From Allohoeflea poritis (GTDB lineage Bacteria > Pseudomonadota > Alphaproteobacteria > Rhizobiales > Rhizobiaceae): a stretch of DNA of 64,000 nt. The notes beneath the pieces are model-generated. The model searched no databases and was not told the origin of the DNA. It saw nothing but the letters and a program-made list of their open reading frames with translations. The DNA is taken from positions 310,001 to 374,000 of the forward strand of contig NZ_JAPJZH010000003.1 in NCBI RefSeq assembly GCF_027889715.1. The letters are read 5' to 3'. The translations under genes and the position numbers were made by a program. Positions 43,507-52,728 of this stretch are shown piece by piece (the first letter of the stretch is position 1; each line of letters begins with the position of its first letter).

Positions 43507-44244
43507 CTAACGCGGGATCATTGCCATTGCGGCCTTGGTCATGCCGCCGTCCACAACCAGTTCGTGACCGTTGACATAGGAAGCTTCGTCGGACGCCAGC
43601 CACATCACCGCGTGAGCGATATCGCGTTCCGTTCCCAGACGCCTCAGCGGCACGCCCTTGCTCCGGCGTTCCGCTACCGACGGATCATCATAAATGCCCG
43701 AGGACATGCCGCCGTGGATCATGCCGGGAGCAACGGAATTGATTCGCAGGCCGAGCGGGCCCCATTCCAGTGCCATGATTTCCGTCATCGCAGCCAGTCC
43801 CCGCTTGGCCGACGCATAGGCGTTCGTTCCCGGTGAGGTCGCGATACCGCCGGTTGACGTTATGTTGATGATCGACCCCGAACCGCGTTTGATCATGCGT
43901 TCCGCGAAAAGCCGCGCCATCGTGAAGGCGCCGGTCAGGTTGATCGAAATCATCCGCGCGAAATCCTCGGTTGACGTGTCCAGAAGCGGCTGGAATTTCA
44001 CGATGCCGGCATTGTTGACCAGCAGGTCGGGCACACGGTCAAGCGCATCAAGCGCCGCCACGGCGCTGGCTTCGTCCGTGACGTCCCCTTCAAAAAAGTG
44101 AGCATCCGGCAATTTTTCGAGGACTTGCGCGGCCCGGTCCCGCGACAGGTCGAAGATGGCAACGTCCCAGCCCAGTTCGTGCGCGCGCAGTGCTGTTTCG
44201 GAGCCGAGCCCGCCTCCGCCTCCCGTAATGAATGCCAGTGGCAT
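43507..44244 (-). CDS. Classical SDR oxidoreductase
   Basis: A 245-residue SDR with GGGGGLG (cofactor), NNAG, and catalytic Ser and YASAK all intact. It has the C-terminal WLASDEASYVNGHELVVDGG. It would act as a 3-hydroxyacyl-CoA or cyclic-alcohol dehydrogenase. It converges on the dienoyl reductase and diverges from the degenerate ligase at 44313. Confidence 0.9.
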   Translation of the reverse strand: MPLAFITGGGGGLGSETALRAHELGWDVAIFDLSRDRAAQVLEKLPDAHFFEGDVTDEASAVAALDALDRVPDLLVNNAGIVKFQPLLDTSTEDFARMISINLTGAFTMARLFAERMIKRGSGSIINITSTGGIATSPGTNAYASAKRGLAAMTEIMALEWGPLGLRINSVAPGMIHGGMSSGIYDDPSVAERRSKGVPLRRLGTERDIAHAVMWLASDEASYVNGHELVVDGGMTKAAMAMIPR

Positions 44245-44258
44245 TGCCTTCCTCCATT

Positions 44259-44264
44259 GTATAC
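44259..44264. promoter_or_regulatory. GTATAC motif in the 44.25 kb divergent region
   Basis: CCATTGTATACTTTAG lies 15 bases before the SDR start and 49 bases before the divergent ligase-like gene, so it could act on both. Confidence 0.55.
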
Positions 44265-44312
44265 TTTAGTTAGGTTATATAAACACAATTATCGGTCACT
44301 GGAAAGAGTACG

Positions 44313-45296
44313 ATGGGTGAAACGGCAGCGCTGGCGCACAGATTGCCCGCTCGAACAGATACGCTGCTGAGCCTGATCGATCACTGGGCAAAGGCTTTCC
44401 CGGGCGCGCCTGCGTTGGGTGCGCTCGATTATGCTGCCCTGCGTAACGAGAGCACGCATGACGGTGATACGGCTGCGCTGACGACCGTTGAATCGCACGA
44501 TCCGCTGGTGGCGGTGCCGAGCACCTTGATCGGCCTTGCAGACGGCGCCGTGGCTTTCTCGGCGCAAACCCCTGCCGGGAATCCGTCGCCAGGCGAACTG
44601 CTGTTCCCGGTTCGGCGCGATCTGAAAGAAACGGACTTTGTCCGGATGCCGCAGAACCGGCTGATCGCCATGGCGATGGCGCTGGCGAAGCGGTACGAAT
44701 TCAGCCGTGATGACCGCATCTATCTCTCCGGTCCATTTGACGATCCCGGAACGTGGCTTGCCCTGGTCGCGGCGATCTACGCCGGAACCCCCATATCGCT
44801 TGATCCGGAAGGCGCGACCTTGTTGTGGATTCTCGACGGCTCGGACGCTGTCGTTGATTCGCGCACGCGCGTTCTTCACCTTCGGACAACCTCCGAAACC
44901 TTCGCGGATATGCACCGGCGGCATCCGGAACTGACGCTGGTCAACGGTCTCGCGTTGCCGGAGGGTTGCGGCCTGCCGATCTGTTCGGACCCGAGGGACC
45001 CGCCGCACACCGTCAGCACGACCCTTGGCCGCCCTCTCGGTGGTACGGAAGTGATGATCGTCGATCCCCGGACCGGAATGGACAGATTGCTCTATGAGGC
45101 CGGCGAAGTCTGGCTGAGGGGAAAAGGCCTCATGACGGGCTACGCCAGCGGTTCAAGAGCCTTCGAGGCCGCCAGGTTCCTGCCGACCGGAATTCTCGGT
45201 TATCTCGACAGCGAGGGTCGCCTGGTTCTGTCGGATGGGAAATCCGACCTTGATGCGATCCATGATGATGATGATGATGATGCCGATACCGGGTGA
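44313..45296 (+). CDS. Degenerate, truncated acyl-CoA-ligase-like protein with a poly-Asp tail
   Basis: A 327-residue protein that keeps the second half of an ANL ligase core: TLGRPLGGTEVMIVDP, EAGEVWLRGKGLMTGY and a GWFHTGD-like FLPTGILGYLDSEGRLVLSDGKSD. The P-loop TSGTTGxPK is absent; the expected region reads FPVRRDLKETDF. The C-terminal catalytic-Lys domain is missing, and the protein ends in HDDDDDDADTG. It cannot be a normal ligase. It may be a decayed gene that still reads through, or a repurposed acyl-binding protein. Confidence 0.65.
   Translation: MGETAALAHRLPARTDTLLSLIDHWAKAFPGAPALGALDYAALRNESTHDGDTAALTTVESHDPLVAVPSTLIGLADGAVAFSAQTPAGNPSPGELLFPVRRDLKETDFVRMPQNRLIAMAMALAKRYEFSRDDRIYLSGPFDDPGTWLALVAAIYAGTPISLDPEGATLLWILDGSDAVVDSRTRVLHLRTTSETFADMHRRHPELTLVNGLALPEGCGLPICSDPRDPPHTVSTTLGRPLGGTEVMIVDPRTGMDRLLYEAGEVWLRGKGLMTGYASGSRAFEAARFLPTGILGYLDSEGRLVLSDGKSDLDAIHDDDDDDADTG
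45264..45281 (+). repeat. (GAT)6 trinucleotide repeat
   Basis: Six uninterrupted GAT units encode six aspartates near the end of the ligase-like gene, 15 bases before its stop. Being a trinucleotide repeat, length changes would stay in frame. Confidence 0.9.
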
Positions 45297-45422
45297 CGCG
45301 CTCATATACCAAGTGCCAGGTTTATGCATACGGACGCCGGCGGATTTGGAGAAATCATAACGCACCGGCCTGGAGCGGCGCGCCGGAGACTCGTACGCCC
45401 GCTGTTGCCGGAGCGAATTCCG

Positions 45423-46850
45423 TCAGATATTGACGGCCCTGCCGAATGCCGCAAGCGCCGCCTCCTTGAGCACCTCGGAGATTGTCGGATGCGGATAGAC
45501 CACGTCGAAAAGTTCGGCCTCCGTCGCCTCCATCTGCATCGCCGTCACGAAACCCTGGATGATCTCCGTTACTTCCGGTCCGGCAAGATGCGCACCCAGC
45601 AGTTCCCCGCTGCCCGCATCGAAAACGACCTTGGCCAAGCCCTGGTCCGCGCCCATTGCGATCGCTTTTCCGTTTGCAAGGAAGGGGAACGTTCCGACGC
45701 GGATATCACGGCCGGCATCGACGGCTTGCGCCTCCGTCAGTCCGACACTCGCGACCTGCGGATCGCAATAGGTGCAGCGCGGTATCCGGCCGCGTTCGAG
45801 CCCGTGCGCCGCCTGTCCGGCAATGGCCTCGGCGCATGACCTCGCCTGGTGTTCGGCCTTGTGGGCAAGCATCGGTGCGCCGGTGACGTCACCAATGGCC
45901 CAGATACCGGGAGCGGTCGTACGGCCGAACTCATCGATCGCCACAACACCATCGCTCAGATCGACGCCAGCCCCTTCAAGTTCGAGCCCTTCGGTGTTGG
46001 CGACCACACCGACCGCGCTGATCACCCGCTCAGCCGTGATGGTATCGCCAGCTGCAAGCGTGATGGAAACACCTGATTTGCCGTTTTTGACCGCCTCCGC
46101 GGCAACGCCTGTCCGCACGGCGATCCCCCGCTTTTCAAGAGCCTTTCGCATGAATAGCGAAATCTCCGCGTCCTCGGCAGGCAAGATCCGCTCTTCCAGC
46201 TCGACAATGGTGACTTCGGCGCCGACCGACGCATAGAAGCTGGCGAATTCGATACCGATTGCGCCCGAACCGACAATGATCAGGCTGTCGGGAATGGCGG
46301 CCGGCTTCAGGGCCTCGAAATACGTCCAGATACGCTCGCCGTCCGGCTCCAGTCCGGGCAGCGATCGAGGCCGCGCGCCGGTTGCCAGGACGATGTGATC
46401 GGCCGTGTACCGCCCCGCGGGCTTCACCCCTTTCGGCTTTGGCGCCTGCGGTTTCACCGCTGGCTTCTGCATCGCTAAAACCTCTACCTCGCCGGCTCCG
46501 ACGAGCCTTGCCTCTCCCCAGATGACATCGACCTTGTTCTTGCGCAGCAGCACCGCGACACCGCCCGCCATGCGCTCCGCGACCCCGCGCGACCTTTCGA
46601 TCATCGCATCGATGTTGGGCGATACCGGCCCCTCAAGGTCGAGCCCGTAGTCGCCGAACCGGCGGCTTTGATCCAGCATGCTGGCTGAATGGAGAAGTGT
46701 TTTCGTCGGAATGCAGCCCCAGTTCGAACAGATGCCTCCAAGGTGCTCGCGCTCGACAAGCCCGGTTTTCAGTCCGAGTTGCGCAGCCCTGATCGCCGCG
46801 GTGTAGCCGCCCGGCCCGCCGCCAATGACAAGCACGTCGTAATCAGCCAT
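45423..46850 (-). CDS. lpdA: Dihydrolipoyl dehydrogenase (E3)
   Basis: A 475-residue flavoprotein. FAD motif GGGPGGYTAAIRAAQLG, redox disulfide C41/C46 (GGICSNWGCIPTK), the NAD-binding IVGSGAIGIEFASFYASVG, and the C-terminal HPTISE with the active-site His-Glu pair. A Lys/Pro-rich insertion at about 128-147 is common in one alphaproteobacterial Lpd subgroup. It reoxidises the lipoyl arms of the E2 encoded at 52.7 kb, although the gene stands alone 6 kb away. Gap 46851-47145 upstream holds promoter-like DNA but no gene. Confidence 0.95.
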   Translation of the reverse strand: MADYDVLVIGGGPGGYTAAIRAAQLGLKTGLVEREHLGGICSNWGCIPTKTLLHSASMLDQSRRFGDYGLDLEGPVSPNIDAMIERSRGVAERMAGGVAVLLRKNKVDVIWGEARLVGAGEVEVLAMQKPAVKPQAPKPKGVKPAGRYTADHIVLATGARPRSLPGLEPDGERIWTYFEALKPAAIPDSLIIVGSGAIGIEFASFYASVGAEVTIVELEERILPAEDAEISLFMRKALEKRGIAVRTGVAAEAVKNGKSGVSITLAAGDTITAERVISAVGVVANTEGLELEGAGVDLSDGVVAIDEFGRTTAPGIWAIGDVTGAPMLAHKAEHQARSCAEAIAGQAAHGLERGRIPRCTYCDPQVASVGLTEAQAVDAGRDIRVGTFPFLANGKAIAMGADQGLAKVVFDAGSGELLGAHLAGPEVTEIIQGFVTAMQMEATEAELFDVVYPHPTISEVLKEAALAAFGRAVNI

Positions 46851-47080
46851 TCTGTTGTCCTCCGGGTTTCGGATTTTGGCTCGAAAACATGTTTATCCGC
46901 ACGTTTTTCGCGAGTTTGGAAGATTGAGCGGTTTCTGTGTGTGTAAACAAGCACACTTTTTCATACAACAGATAATCGAGAAGGGCGTACCGAATTTCTT
47001 TGAAACAAGGGGTTTCCGTTTCCTCATCGAATTGGCGGCTGGCTTCTCTTCTCAACAATGGACAGCATATCGATTATCCT

Positions 47081-47086
47081 GTATAC
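47081..47086. promoter_or_regulatory. GTATAC motif upstream of the SDR/ThuA/ligase operon
   Basis: ATCCTGTATACAATTTAGC lies 60 bases before the SDR start. It is bracketed by two direct copies of ATATCGAT (47067-47074 and 47099-47106). Confidence 0.55.
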
Positions 47087-47145
47087 AATTTAGCTGCAAT
47101 ATCGATACCGAATGATGAACCAGCCAAAGACATTGGGAGAAGACC

Positions 47146-47907
47146 ATGGACCTGGGCCTTAAGGGCAAGAAAGCCATTGTGACGGGCGCCACGAAGGGCA
47201 TCTGCCGCGCGCTTGTGGAGATATTGGCGGCAGAGGGCTGCGACATCGCCTTCTGCGCACGCAGCCAGGACGATGTGGAGGCGACGGCGGAAGCACTGAA
47301 ATCCCATGGCACCAGGATCATCGGCGGTACGGCCAATGTGAAAGAGGTTGAGGGCTACCAGAAATGGTTGACCGATGCCGCGGAGGAACTCGGCGGCTGC
47401 GACATTTTCGTGCCCGGCGTATCGGCCGGCGGCGGCATGGAGGGTGAAAAATCCTGGTACAAGGCCTTTGAGATCGACCTCATGGGGTGCGTGCGCGGCA
47501 CCGACGCTCTTTTTCCGGTGCTAAAGGAATCGGGCAACGCCAGCATCGTGTATATCTCGACAACAGCGGCAGTGGAAACGTTCATCGCGCCGATGCCCTA
47601 CAATGCGATCAAGGCATCGCTCATTACCTATGCGAAGCAGATGTCGCAGGCCCACGCCAAGCGCGGTATGCGGTTCAATGTGGTCTCGCCAGGTCCGATC
47701 CTCATAGAAGGCGGAAGCTGGGACCAGATCCGGCAGAGCGACGAGGCATTCTTCAATTCGATCCTCGCCCAACAGCCCGACGGACGCATGGGCGAAGCCG
47801 ACGAAGTCGCGCGCTGTATCGCCTTCCTCGCATCCGACGCTGCAAGCTGGGTCACCGGAACCAATATGATCGTGGATGGCGGCTTTACGAAGCGCGTGCA
47901 GTTCTGA
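47146..47907 (+). CDS. SDR oxidoreductase, paralogue 1 of a duplicated pair
   Basis: A 253-residue SDR beginning MDLGLKGKKAIVTG. It has YNAIK as the YxxxK motif and Ser in YISTTAA, but the usual NNAG is VSAGGG. The C terminus DGGFTKRVQF is nearly identical to the SDR at 61.1 kb (DGGFTKGVQF), and the two proteins align end to end. It starts a plus-strand operon with a ThuA-like protein and ligase no. 3. Confidence 0.9.
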   Translation: MDLGLKGKKAIVTGATKGICRALVEILAAEGCDIAFCARSQDDVEATAEALKSHGTRIIGGTANVKEVEGYQKWLTDAAEELGGCDIFVPGVSAGGGMEGEKSWYKAFEIDLMGCVRGTDALFPVLKESGNASIVYISTTAAVETFIAPMPYNAIKASLITYAKQMSQAHAKRGMRFNVVSPGPILIEGGSWDQIRQSDEAFFNSILAQQPDGRMGEADEVARCIAFLASDAASWVTGTNMIVDGGFTKRVQF

Positions 47908-47914
47908 GGCACGG

Positions 47915-48742
47915 GTGGTTATCCGCTACGACTCACCTTTGAACCTGCTCGTTTCGACCAAGGGGCACCCCTTTGACCGAAACGCCTTCAGCGACATGTT
48001 CGATGCGATGCGGGGCATGACCTGGACGCATATCGAACAGCCTGCGACAGCGGCCCTGCTCTCGCCCGAGGGCTGCGCCGACTTCGATGCCATTCTTTTC
48101 TATGACGTGCCGGGCCTGCAATTCCGGACGCCGGAGCCCCCGGCATTGTTCGACCCGCCGGAGACGATGAAGGCAGGGTTCACGGCGCTGCTCGATGCCG
48201 GCAAACCCATGATCTTCCTCCACCACGCTATGGCGGGCTGGCCGACCTGGGATCCCTATGCCGAGGCGATCGGCGCCCGCTTCTTTTATCAACCCGGAAC
48301 CTACAAGGATCGCCCCTACCCCGACAGCGGCTACCTGTTCCCGGCGACGTATCGCGCCAAGGTGCTGGCCAAGCACCCCGTCACCTCGGGGCTCGGCGAT
48401 GGATTTGAGGTCACCGACGAGCTCTATCTTTTCGAGATGCTCGAGACGGGCGACGATCTGATCCCGCTTCTTGCGGCGGAACACCGCTTCACGATGGATG
48501 AGTTCTATTCCGCAAAAAACGCGCTTGAGGCCCGCATGTGGACCCGCGATGGCTGGACACACGGTCCCGGCACCAATCTCGTGGCCTGGGCCAAACGTTC
48601 CGGAAACGCTCCGACCGTGACCGTCCAGATGGGCAATGACGGCAAGACGTTCGGCAATGAAAATTTCCGGACCCTTGTGAGGAATGCCGTCGACTGGGTT
48701 ACCAGCGACGAGGCTGCCCGCTGGGCCAGAAACGCCGCATGA
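47915..48742 (+). CDS. ThuA-like protein A
   Basis: About 275 residues from the GTG at 47915 (GAGG upstream). It has the class-I-glutamine-amidotransferase-like ThuA fold: FDAILFYDVPG, AGKPMIFLHHAMAGW, GFEVTDELYLFEM, and the C-terminal NENFRTLVRNAVDWV. ThuA proteins take part in disaccharide and keto-sugar metabolism, but their chemistry is not settled. It lies 7 bases after the SDR and overlaps ligase no. 3 (ATGA). A second ThuA is at 58.6 kb, also near an SDR of the same type. Confidence 0.8.
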   Translation: MVIRYDSPLNLLVSTKGHPFDRNAFSDMFDAMRGMTWTHIEQPATAALLSPEGCADFDAILFYDVPGLQFRTPEPPALFDPPETMKAGFTALLDAGKPMIFLHHAMAGWPTWDPYAEAIGARFFYQPGTYKDRPYPDSGYLFPATYRAKVLAKHPVTSGLGDGFEVTDELYLFEMLETGDDLIPLLAAEHRFTMDEFYSAKNALEARMWTRDGWTHGPGTNLVAWAKRSGNAPTVTVQMGNDGKTFGNENFRTLVRNAVDWVTSDEAARWARNAA

Positions 48743-50406
48743 CCGGCCCGTCTGCGAGGGTTGTTGCGGCCGGCCGGAAAACGTCGGCGCAAACGCTTGC
48801 CGATGCCGCACACAAATGGCCCGACGCAACTGCCCTGCTGATCGACGGCACACGGCTCTCCTGGCGCTCGCTTCTTGACGACGCCCGGCTATGGGCGCGC
48901 GGACTGATCGCCGCCGGGGTTAAATCCGGTGACCATGTCGGCATTCTCATGCCCAATTGCGTCGACTATGCGCGGCTGTTTTATGCCTGCGGTTTCATCG
49001 GCGCGACGGCCCTGACGGTGAATGCGCGGTTCAGGGACGATGAACTCGCCTATGCGATCCGGCACTCCGACATGGACGTGCTTTTCATCGGCGGTCATGC
49101 GCTGCCGCATCTTGATTTCCACGCCATGCTCACCCGCATCTATCCCGATCTTGGAGACTGGCGGGCGGGCCGCCTCCACCTGACCGACGCGCCTCGCCTG
49201 CGGGCGATCTACGCGCTTGCGTATCCGCACGAGACCGGATGGCACACCGAAGCGGCTTTCCTGGAGGCAGCCGACACCATCGATCCGGCGCTCGTCGAAA
49301 GGCTTGGCGATGAAGCATCACCGGACGCGCCAGCCTTGATGATGTATTCATCCGGAACCACGTCGCGGCCCAAGGCATGTCTTATCAGCCATCGCTCACT
49401 CGGCATGATTGGCGCGGCCTTTGCCGAGCGTTTTGACCTGTCCTGCGGCGACCGCGTCATGAATCCGCTGCCGTTCTTCCATATGTCCGCAATGCTGCCG
49501 ATGTCGGCCAGCCGCGCCTCGGGTGCGGCCCTGTTTTCGACAGCGCATTTCGAGCCCGGCGAGGTGCTGCGGCTTATGGACGAGGAACGCGTCACCTTCG
49601 GCTATCTCAGCTTCCCCACGCTGGTCAATCAGTTGATCGGCCACACGGACTTCGCCGGGCGCGATTGTTCCGCGCTTCGTTTCCTGCACTGCGTGGGCCC
49701 GGCAAAGACCATGGAGAAATACACGCGCGCCTTTCCATCGGCGCAATACATCAATGCCTACGGATTGACCGAAGCGACCGGCGTGCCCTGCTTCACCGAT
49801 CCGGCAGACCCGCCCGAAGAGGCGTTGAACGTATCGGGCCGGCCCTTTGCCGGCGTCGCCGCGAAGGCGGTCGACCCTGAAACCCTATGCGACCTTGCAC
49901 CCGGTGAGCGCGGTGAAATCTGGCTATCGGGCTGGCCCGTTTTCGAGGGATATTTCAAGGATGCCGAGGCAACGGATCGTGCCCTGGTCGACGGCTGGCT
50001 GCGAACCGGCGATATGGGGCATGTCCGGGCGGACGGATGCATCGTCTACGAGGGGCGCCTGAAGGACATGCTGAAAATCGGCGGCGAGAATGTCGCCGCG
50101 CTGGAGATCGAGACCTGGCTTTGCTCCCATCCGTATGTCCGGATCGCCCAGGTCATCGGTGTTCCTGACGACCATCTGGTTGAAGTCGCGGCCGCCTATG
50201 TGCAACTGGCCGAAAACGCGCGCATGACACCGCGGGAGTTGGTCGACCACTGCGTCGGCAGGATCGCGCGTTACAAGATCCCGCGCTATGTGCGCTTCGT
50301 GGATAGCTGGCCGATGTCGACGACCAAGATACAGAAATTCAAACTCCCGCGAGACTTCTCCCAAAGCGAGAAGATCGAACCCGGAAAACCGGCCGATCAG
50401 GCCTGA
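48739..50406 (+). CDS. Acyl-CoA ligase (ANL superfamily) no. 3
   Basis: A 555-residue ligase with P-loop YSSGTTSRPKACLISH, adenylate motif NAYGLTEATG, GWLRTGDMG, hinge KIGGENVAALEIE and catalytic Lys in MSTTKIQKFKL. It is paralogous to ligase no. 2. Its 3' end overlaps the convergent SDR at 50397 by 10 bases. Having three ligases implies either several entry substrates or re-activation of acids after ring or side-chain cleavage. Confidence 0.92.
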   Translation: MTGPSARVVAAGRKTSAQTLADAAHKWPDATALLIDGTRLSWRSLLDDARLWARGLIAAGVKSGDHVGILMPNCVDYARLFYACGFIGATALTVNARFRDDELAYAIRHSDMDVLFIGGHALPHLDFHAMLTRIYPDLGDWRAGRLHLTDAPRLRAIYALAYPHETGWHTEAAFLEAADTIDPALVERLGDEASPDAPALMMYSSGTTSRPKACLISHRSLGMIGAAFAERFDLSCGDRVMNPLPFFHMSAMLPMSASRASGAALFSTAHFEPGEVLRLMDEERVTFGYLSFPTLVNQLIGHTDFAGRDCSALRFLHCVGPAKTMEKYTRAFPSAQYINAYGLTEATGVPCFTDPADPPEEALNVSGRPFAGVAAKAVDPETLCDLAPGERGEIWLSGWPVFEGYFKDAEATDRALVDGWLRTGDMGHVRADGCIVYEGRLKDMLKIGGENVAALEIETWLCSHPYVRIAQVIGVPDDHLVEVAAAYVQLAENARMTPRELVDHCVGRIARYKIPRYVRFVDSWPMSTTKIQKFKLPRDFSQSEKIEPGKPADQA

Positions 50407-51194
50407 CCCGGCTGCTCCTTCGCTGCCTTTGCGGCGGCGACGATCTCTGCATTTGTCGGGTTGCGGCGCAGCGTAAGCCCGCCATTGACCTGCAGAACCT
50501 CGCCGGTCACGAAGCACCCGTCCGTACAAAGCCAGGTAATCCCCTCGGCCGTATCCTCAAGCGTGCCGACCCGGCCCAGAGGATATTCACGCGCAAACGC
50601 GCCAACCACCGCAGCATTGCGCGCCGCCCTTGCCGTCATGGGTGAAGCCGTGAAGCCCGGCGCAACGCAGTTGGCGCGGATGCCGCGGGTGCCGAACTCG
50701 TTGGCGATGCACCGGATCACATGGTCCATCCCCGCCTTGGTGCCCATATAGGCGGCGTGGTCTTCCATCATGATCGTCGCTGTCGCGCTGGAGACCTGCA
50801 CGACGCAACCGTCATCGTTCATCACGCGAAGCATCGCCTGAAAGAACTGGTATGGCCCGATGAACTGCAACGCCGTCATGCGCTCAAGCTCCGCCCGCGT
50901 GGTGTCGAGAAACGGCGTCAGCAGTCCCCAGCCGGTGGTGTTGACGGCAATGTCGACGCCGCCCATCCACTCAACCGCCTTAGCGGAAAGTGCCGCCAGG
51001 TCTTTCTCCCGTGTGATATCGCAAAGCGCTGCGTGCCCACCGATCTCTTCCGACAGCGCTGCAAGCGGCGCTTCATTGCGCCCGGCGACCAGAACCGTGG
51101 CGCCCTCCTTTGCGAACCGGCGTGCTGTGACCTGCCCGAGATTACCCTCGCCCGCAGCCCCGAGAATGACGGCGCGTTTTCCTTTCAGTTGCAT
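50397..51194 (-). CDS. SDR oxidoreductase with a variant cofactor loop
   Basis: A 265-residue SDR. The glycine motif is GAAGEGNLG, NNAG is replaced by NTTG, and Ser (VSSATA) and YMGTK are intact. The C-terminal TGEVLQVNGGLTLRR is followed by a 25-residue Ala-rich tail. It probably oxidises a hydroxyacyl-CoA or alicyclic alcohol. It follows VOC protein B by 9 bases on the minus strand. Confidence 0.85.
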   Translation of the reverse strand: MQLKGKRAVILGAAGEGNLGQVTARRFAKEGATVLVAGRNEAPLAALSEEIGGHAALCDITREKDLAALSAKAVEWMGGVDIAVNTTGWGLLTPFLDTTRAELERMTALQFIGPYQFFQAMLRVMNDDGCVVQVSSATATIMMEDHAAYMGTKAGMDHVIRCIANEFGTRGIRANCVAPGFTASPMTARAARNAAVVGAFAREYPLGRVGTLEDTAEGITWLCTDGCFVTGEVLQVNGGLTLRRNPTNAEIVAAAKAAKEQPGQA

Positions 51195-51203
51195 CGCGGC
51201 CTC

Positions 51204-51746
51204 CTAGAGTTGCGGTTCCGGCCAGCCGTCGCGTATCGGTTTTTGCCCGTCCCAGTTGATCGCCGCCTGCCTGATCTGATCGAATATCGATGCCCGCTCG
51301 GCAGTCAGTTCGGTCACTTCGAATATGAAGTCCGTCTGGTCCGGATGCTGGTAATAGACGAAATTTCCGTAGCGCGAACGACCCTCCTGTGCCTTGGTGA
51401 ATCCATTGGCAAGCGCCTTGCGCATGACCGTGTCATAATTCGCGCTCCACGAAGAATAGTGATGCGGCACAAGGCCAAATCCGTGCCGGTCCGAAAGCTC
51501 CGTAAACAACGATGGAGCGGGGCTGTTCTGCCGGATAATCTCGATCTGCATGTCGCCTGAATTCGCCAATGCCGCGTCGATTTTCAACGCGATCGGTGCG
51601 CCGTGATAGCTGCATTCCAGAACCGGAATGTCCCAGGCCACGAACCATGGCCCGATCCCGGCCGTCTTGTGCAAAAAATCGAGAGTACGGTCCATGTCGT
51701 CGGTCACATATGCGATCTGGCGCACATCGTCGAAAATCCGGCTCAT
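51204..51746 (-). CDS. VOC-fold protein B
   Basis: A 180-residue VOC protein: DVRQIAYVTDDMDRTLDFLHK, MQIEIIRQNSPAPSLFTE, GLVPHHYSSW and DFIFEVTEL. The C-terminal AAINWDGQKP matches AAENWDGATA of VOC protein A, so they are paralogues about 11 kb apart. It is the first gene of a minus-strand pair with the SDR, behind its own GTATAC site. Confidence 0.82.
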   Translation of the reverse strand: MSRIFDDVRQIAYVTDDMDRTLDFLHKTAGIGPWFVAWDIPVLECSYHGAPIALKIDAALANSGDMQIEIIRQNSPAPSLFTELSDRHGFGLVPHHYSSWSANYDTVMRKALANGFTKAQEGRSRYGNFVYYQHPDQTDFIFEVTELTAERASIFDQIRQAAINWDGQKPIRDGWPEPQL

Positions 51747-51758
51747 AGGAAACCTCCC

Positions 51759-51764
51759 GTATAC
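51759..51764. promoter_or_regulatory. GTATAC motif upstream of VOC protein B
   Basis: CTCCCGTATACATTAATAG, with the core 13 bases upstream of the minus-strand start. It lies in the 230-base divergent region shared with the GntR regulator. Confidence 0.5.
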
Positions 51765-51925
51765 ATTAATAGCTTATTAATAATACAATTGGTGGGTTTT
51801 CGATAGTCCGTATGTGCGCCTTTTAACGATGGGAGAGTCTGCAAATGGGGATCGAACTGCTGATCCTGTGGACATAACTGGAATATTTCGGGCTGGAAAT
51901 TGCATTATCCATAATGCTATTGACT

Positions 51926-51936
51926 ATATACGAGAA
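51926..51936. promoter_or_regulatory. ATATACGAGAA element upstream of the GntR/FCD regulator
   Basis: It is identical over 11 bases to 40470-40480. It is placed 41 bases before the regulator start, as expected for autoregulation. Confidence 0.5.
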
Positions 51937-51976
51937 TACGCACCGCATTCAGGTGCAATTGAGGGAAGACTGCCGC

Positions 51977-52663
51977 ATGGTAAAGACAGCTGGAAAAACA
52001 CATGCTGAATCCGTACGGGTTTCGCTTGAGGGCGACATTTTTTCCGGGCGGCTTCCACCCGGCACATCTCTAGATGAGGAAGCCCTGGCGCGACGCTTTT
52101 CGGTTTCCCGGACACCGGTGCGCGAAGCAATGCTGCAGCTGATCCAGTCGGGTCTGGTCGAAAAGAAACCGCGCCACGGTGCAATCGTCACACAAATCGA
52201 CCTGCCGGACATGATACGTCTCTTCGAAGTCATGTCCGAGCTCGAAGGTATCTGCGCGAAGTTCGCTGCCCGGCGGATGACAACGCAAGAACGTTCGGCG
52301 CTGCGCAAATTGCACGAGCAATCGGTCGTTGCCTACGAGGCCGGGGACCATGACAAATACTACACCCTCAGCCGCAAGTTCCACCTCATGGTGATCGAAG
52401 GCACGTACAACCAGGAATTGATCGATACGACCAACAGGCTCGGCATCAAACTTGTGCCTTATCGGCGCTTCCAGTTGAACTATCCCGGGCGCAGCGAAAA
52501 CAATCTGCGTGATCACGAGGCGATCATGGAAGCAATCGTCGCCGGCGATTTCGAATTGGCCGCCGATCTGTTCCGCAAGCATACCAATGTACAAGGTGAC
52601 GTTCTTGCCGAGTATATCGCCATCGGCGATCACAAGGCGAAACAGCTGAACGCGGCGGGTTGA
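51977..52663 (+). CDS. GntR family regulator, FCD subfamily; likely island regulator
   Basis: A 228-residue regulator from the ATG at 51977, which has GAGGGAAG upstream. Winged HTH at about 10-75 (SGRLPPGTSLDEEALARRF, VSRTPVREAMLQLIQSG) and an all-helical FCD domain with metal-ligand candidates in SRKFHLMVIEG, LRDHEAIMEAI and FRKHTNVQG. FCD regulators bind carboxylates or acyl-CoAs and recognise GT..AC operators such as TTGTATACAA. It is the only regulator in the 34-64 kb island, so it is the prime candidate for the repeated GTATAC motifs. Confidence 0.92.
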   Translation: MVKTAGKTHAESVRVSLEGDIFSGRLPPGTSLDEEALARRFSVSRTPVREAMLQLIQSGLVEKKPRHGAIVTQIDLPDMIRLFEVMSELEGICAKFAARRMTTQERSALRKLHEQSVVAYEAGDHDKYYTLSRKFHLMVIEGTYNQELIDTTNRLGIKLVPYRRFQLNYPGRSENNLRDHEAIMEAIVAGDFELAADLFRKHTNVQGDVLAEYIAIGDHKAKQLNAAG

Positions 52664-52728
52664 ATCTGCGCATCATCAATGTCGAAGGACAGCAAGGCAC
52701 CTTGATATCTCGTTGAGCCGATCCGCGG

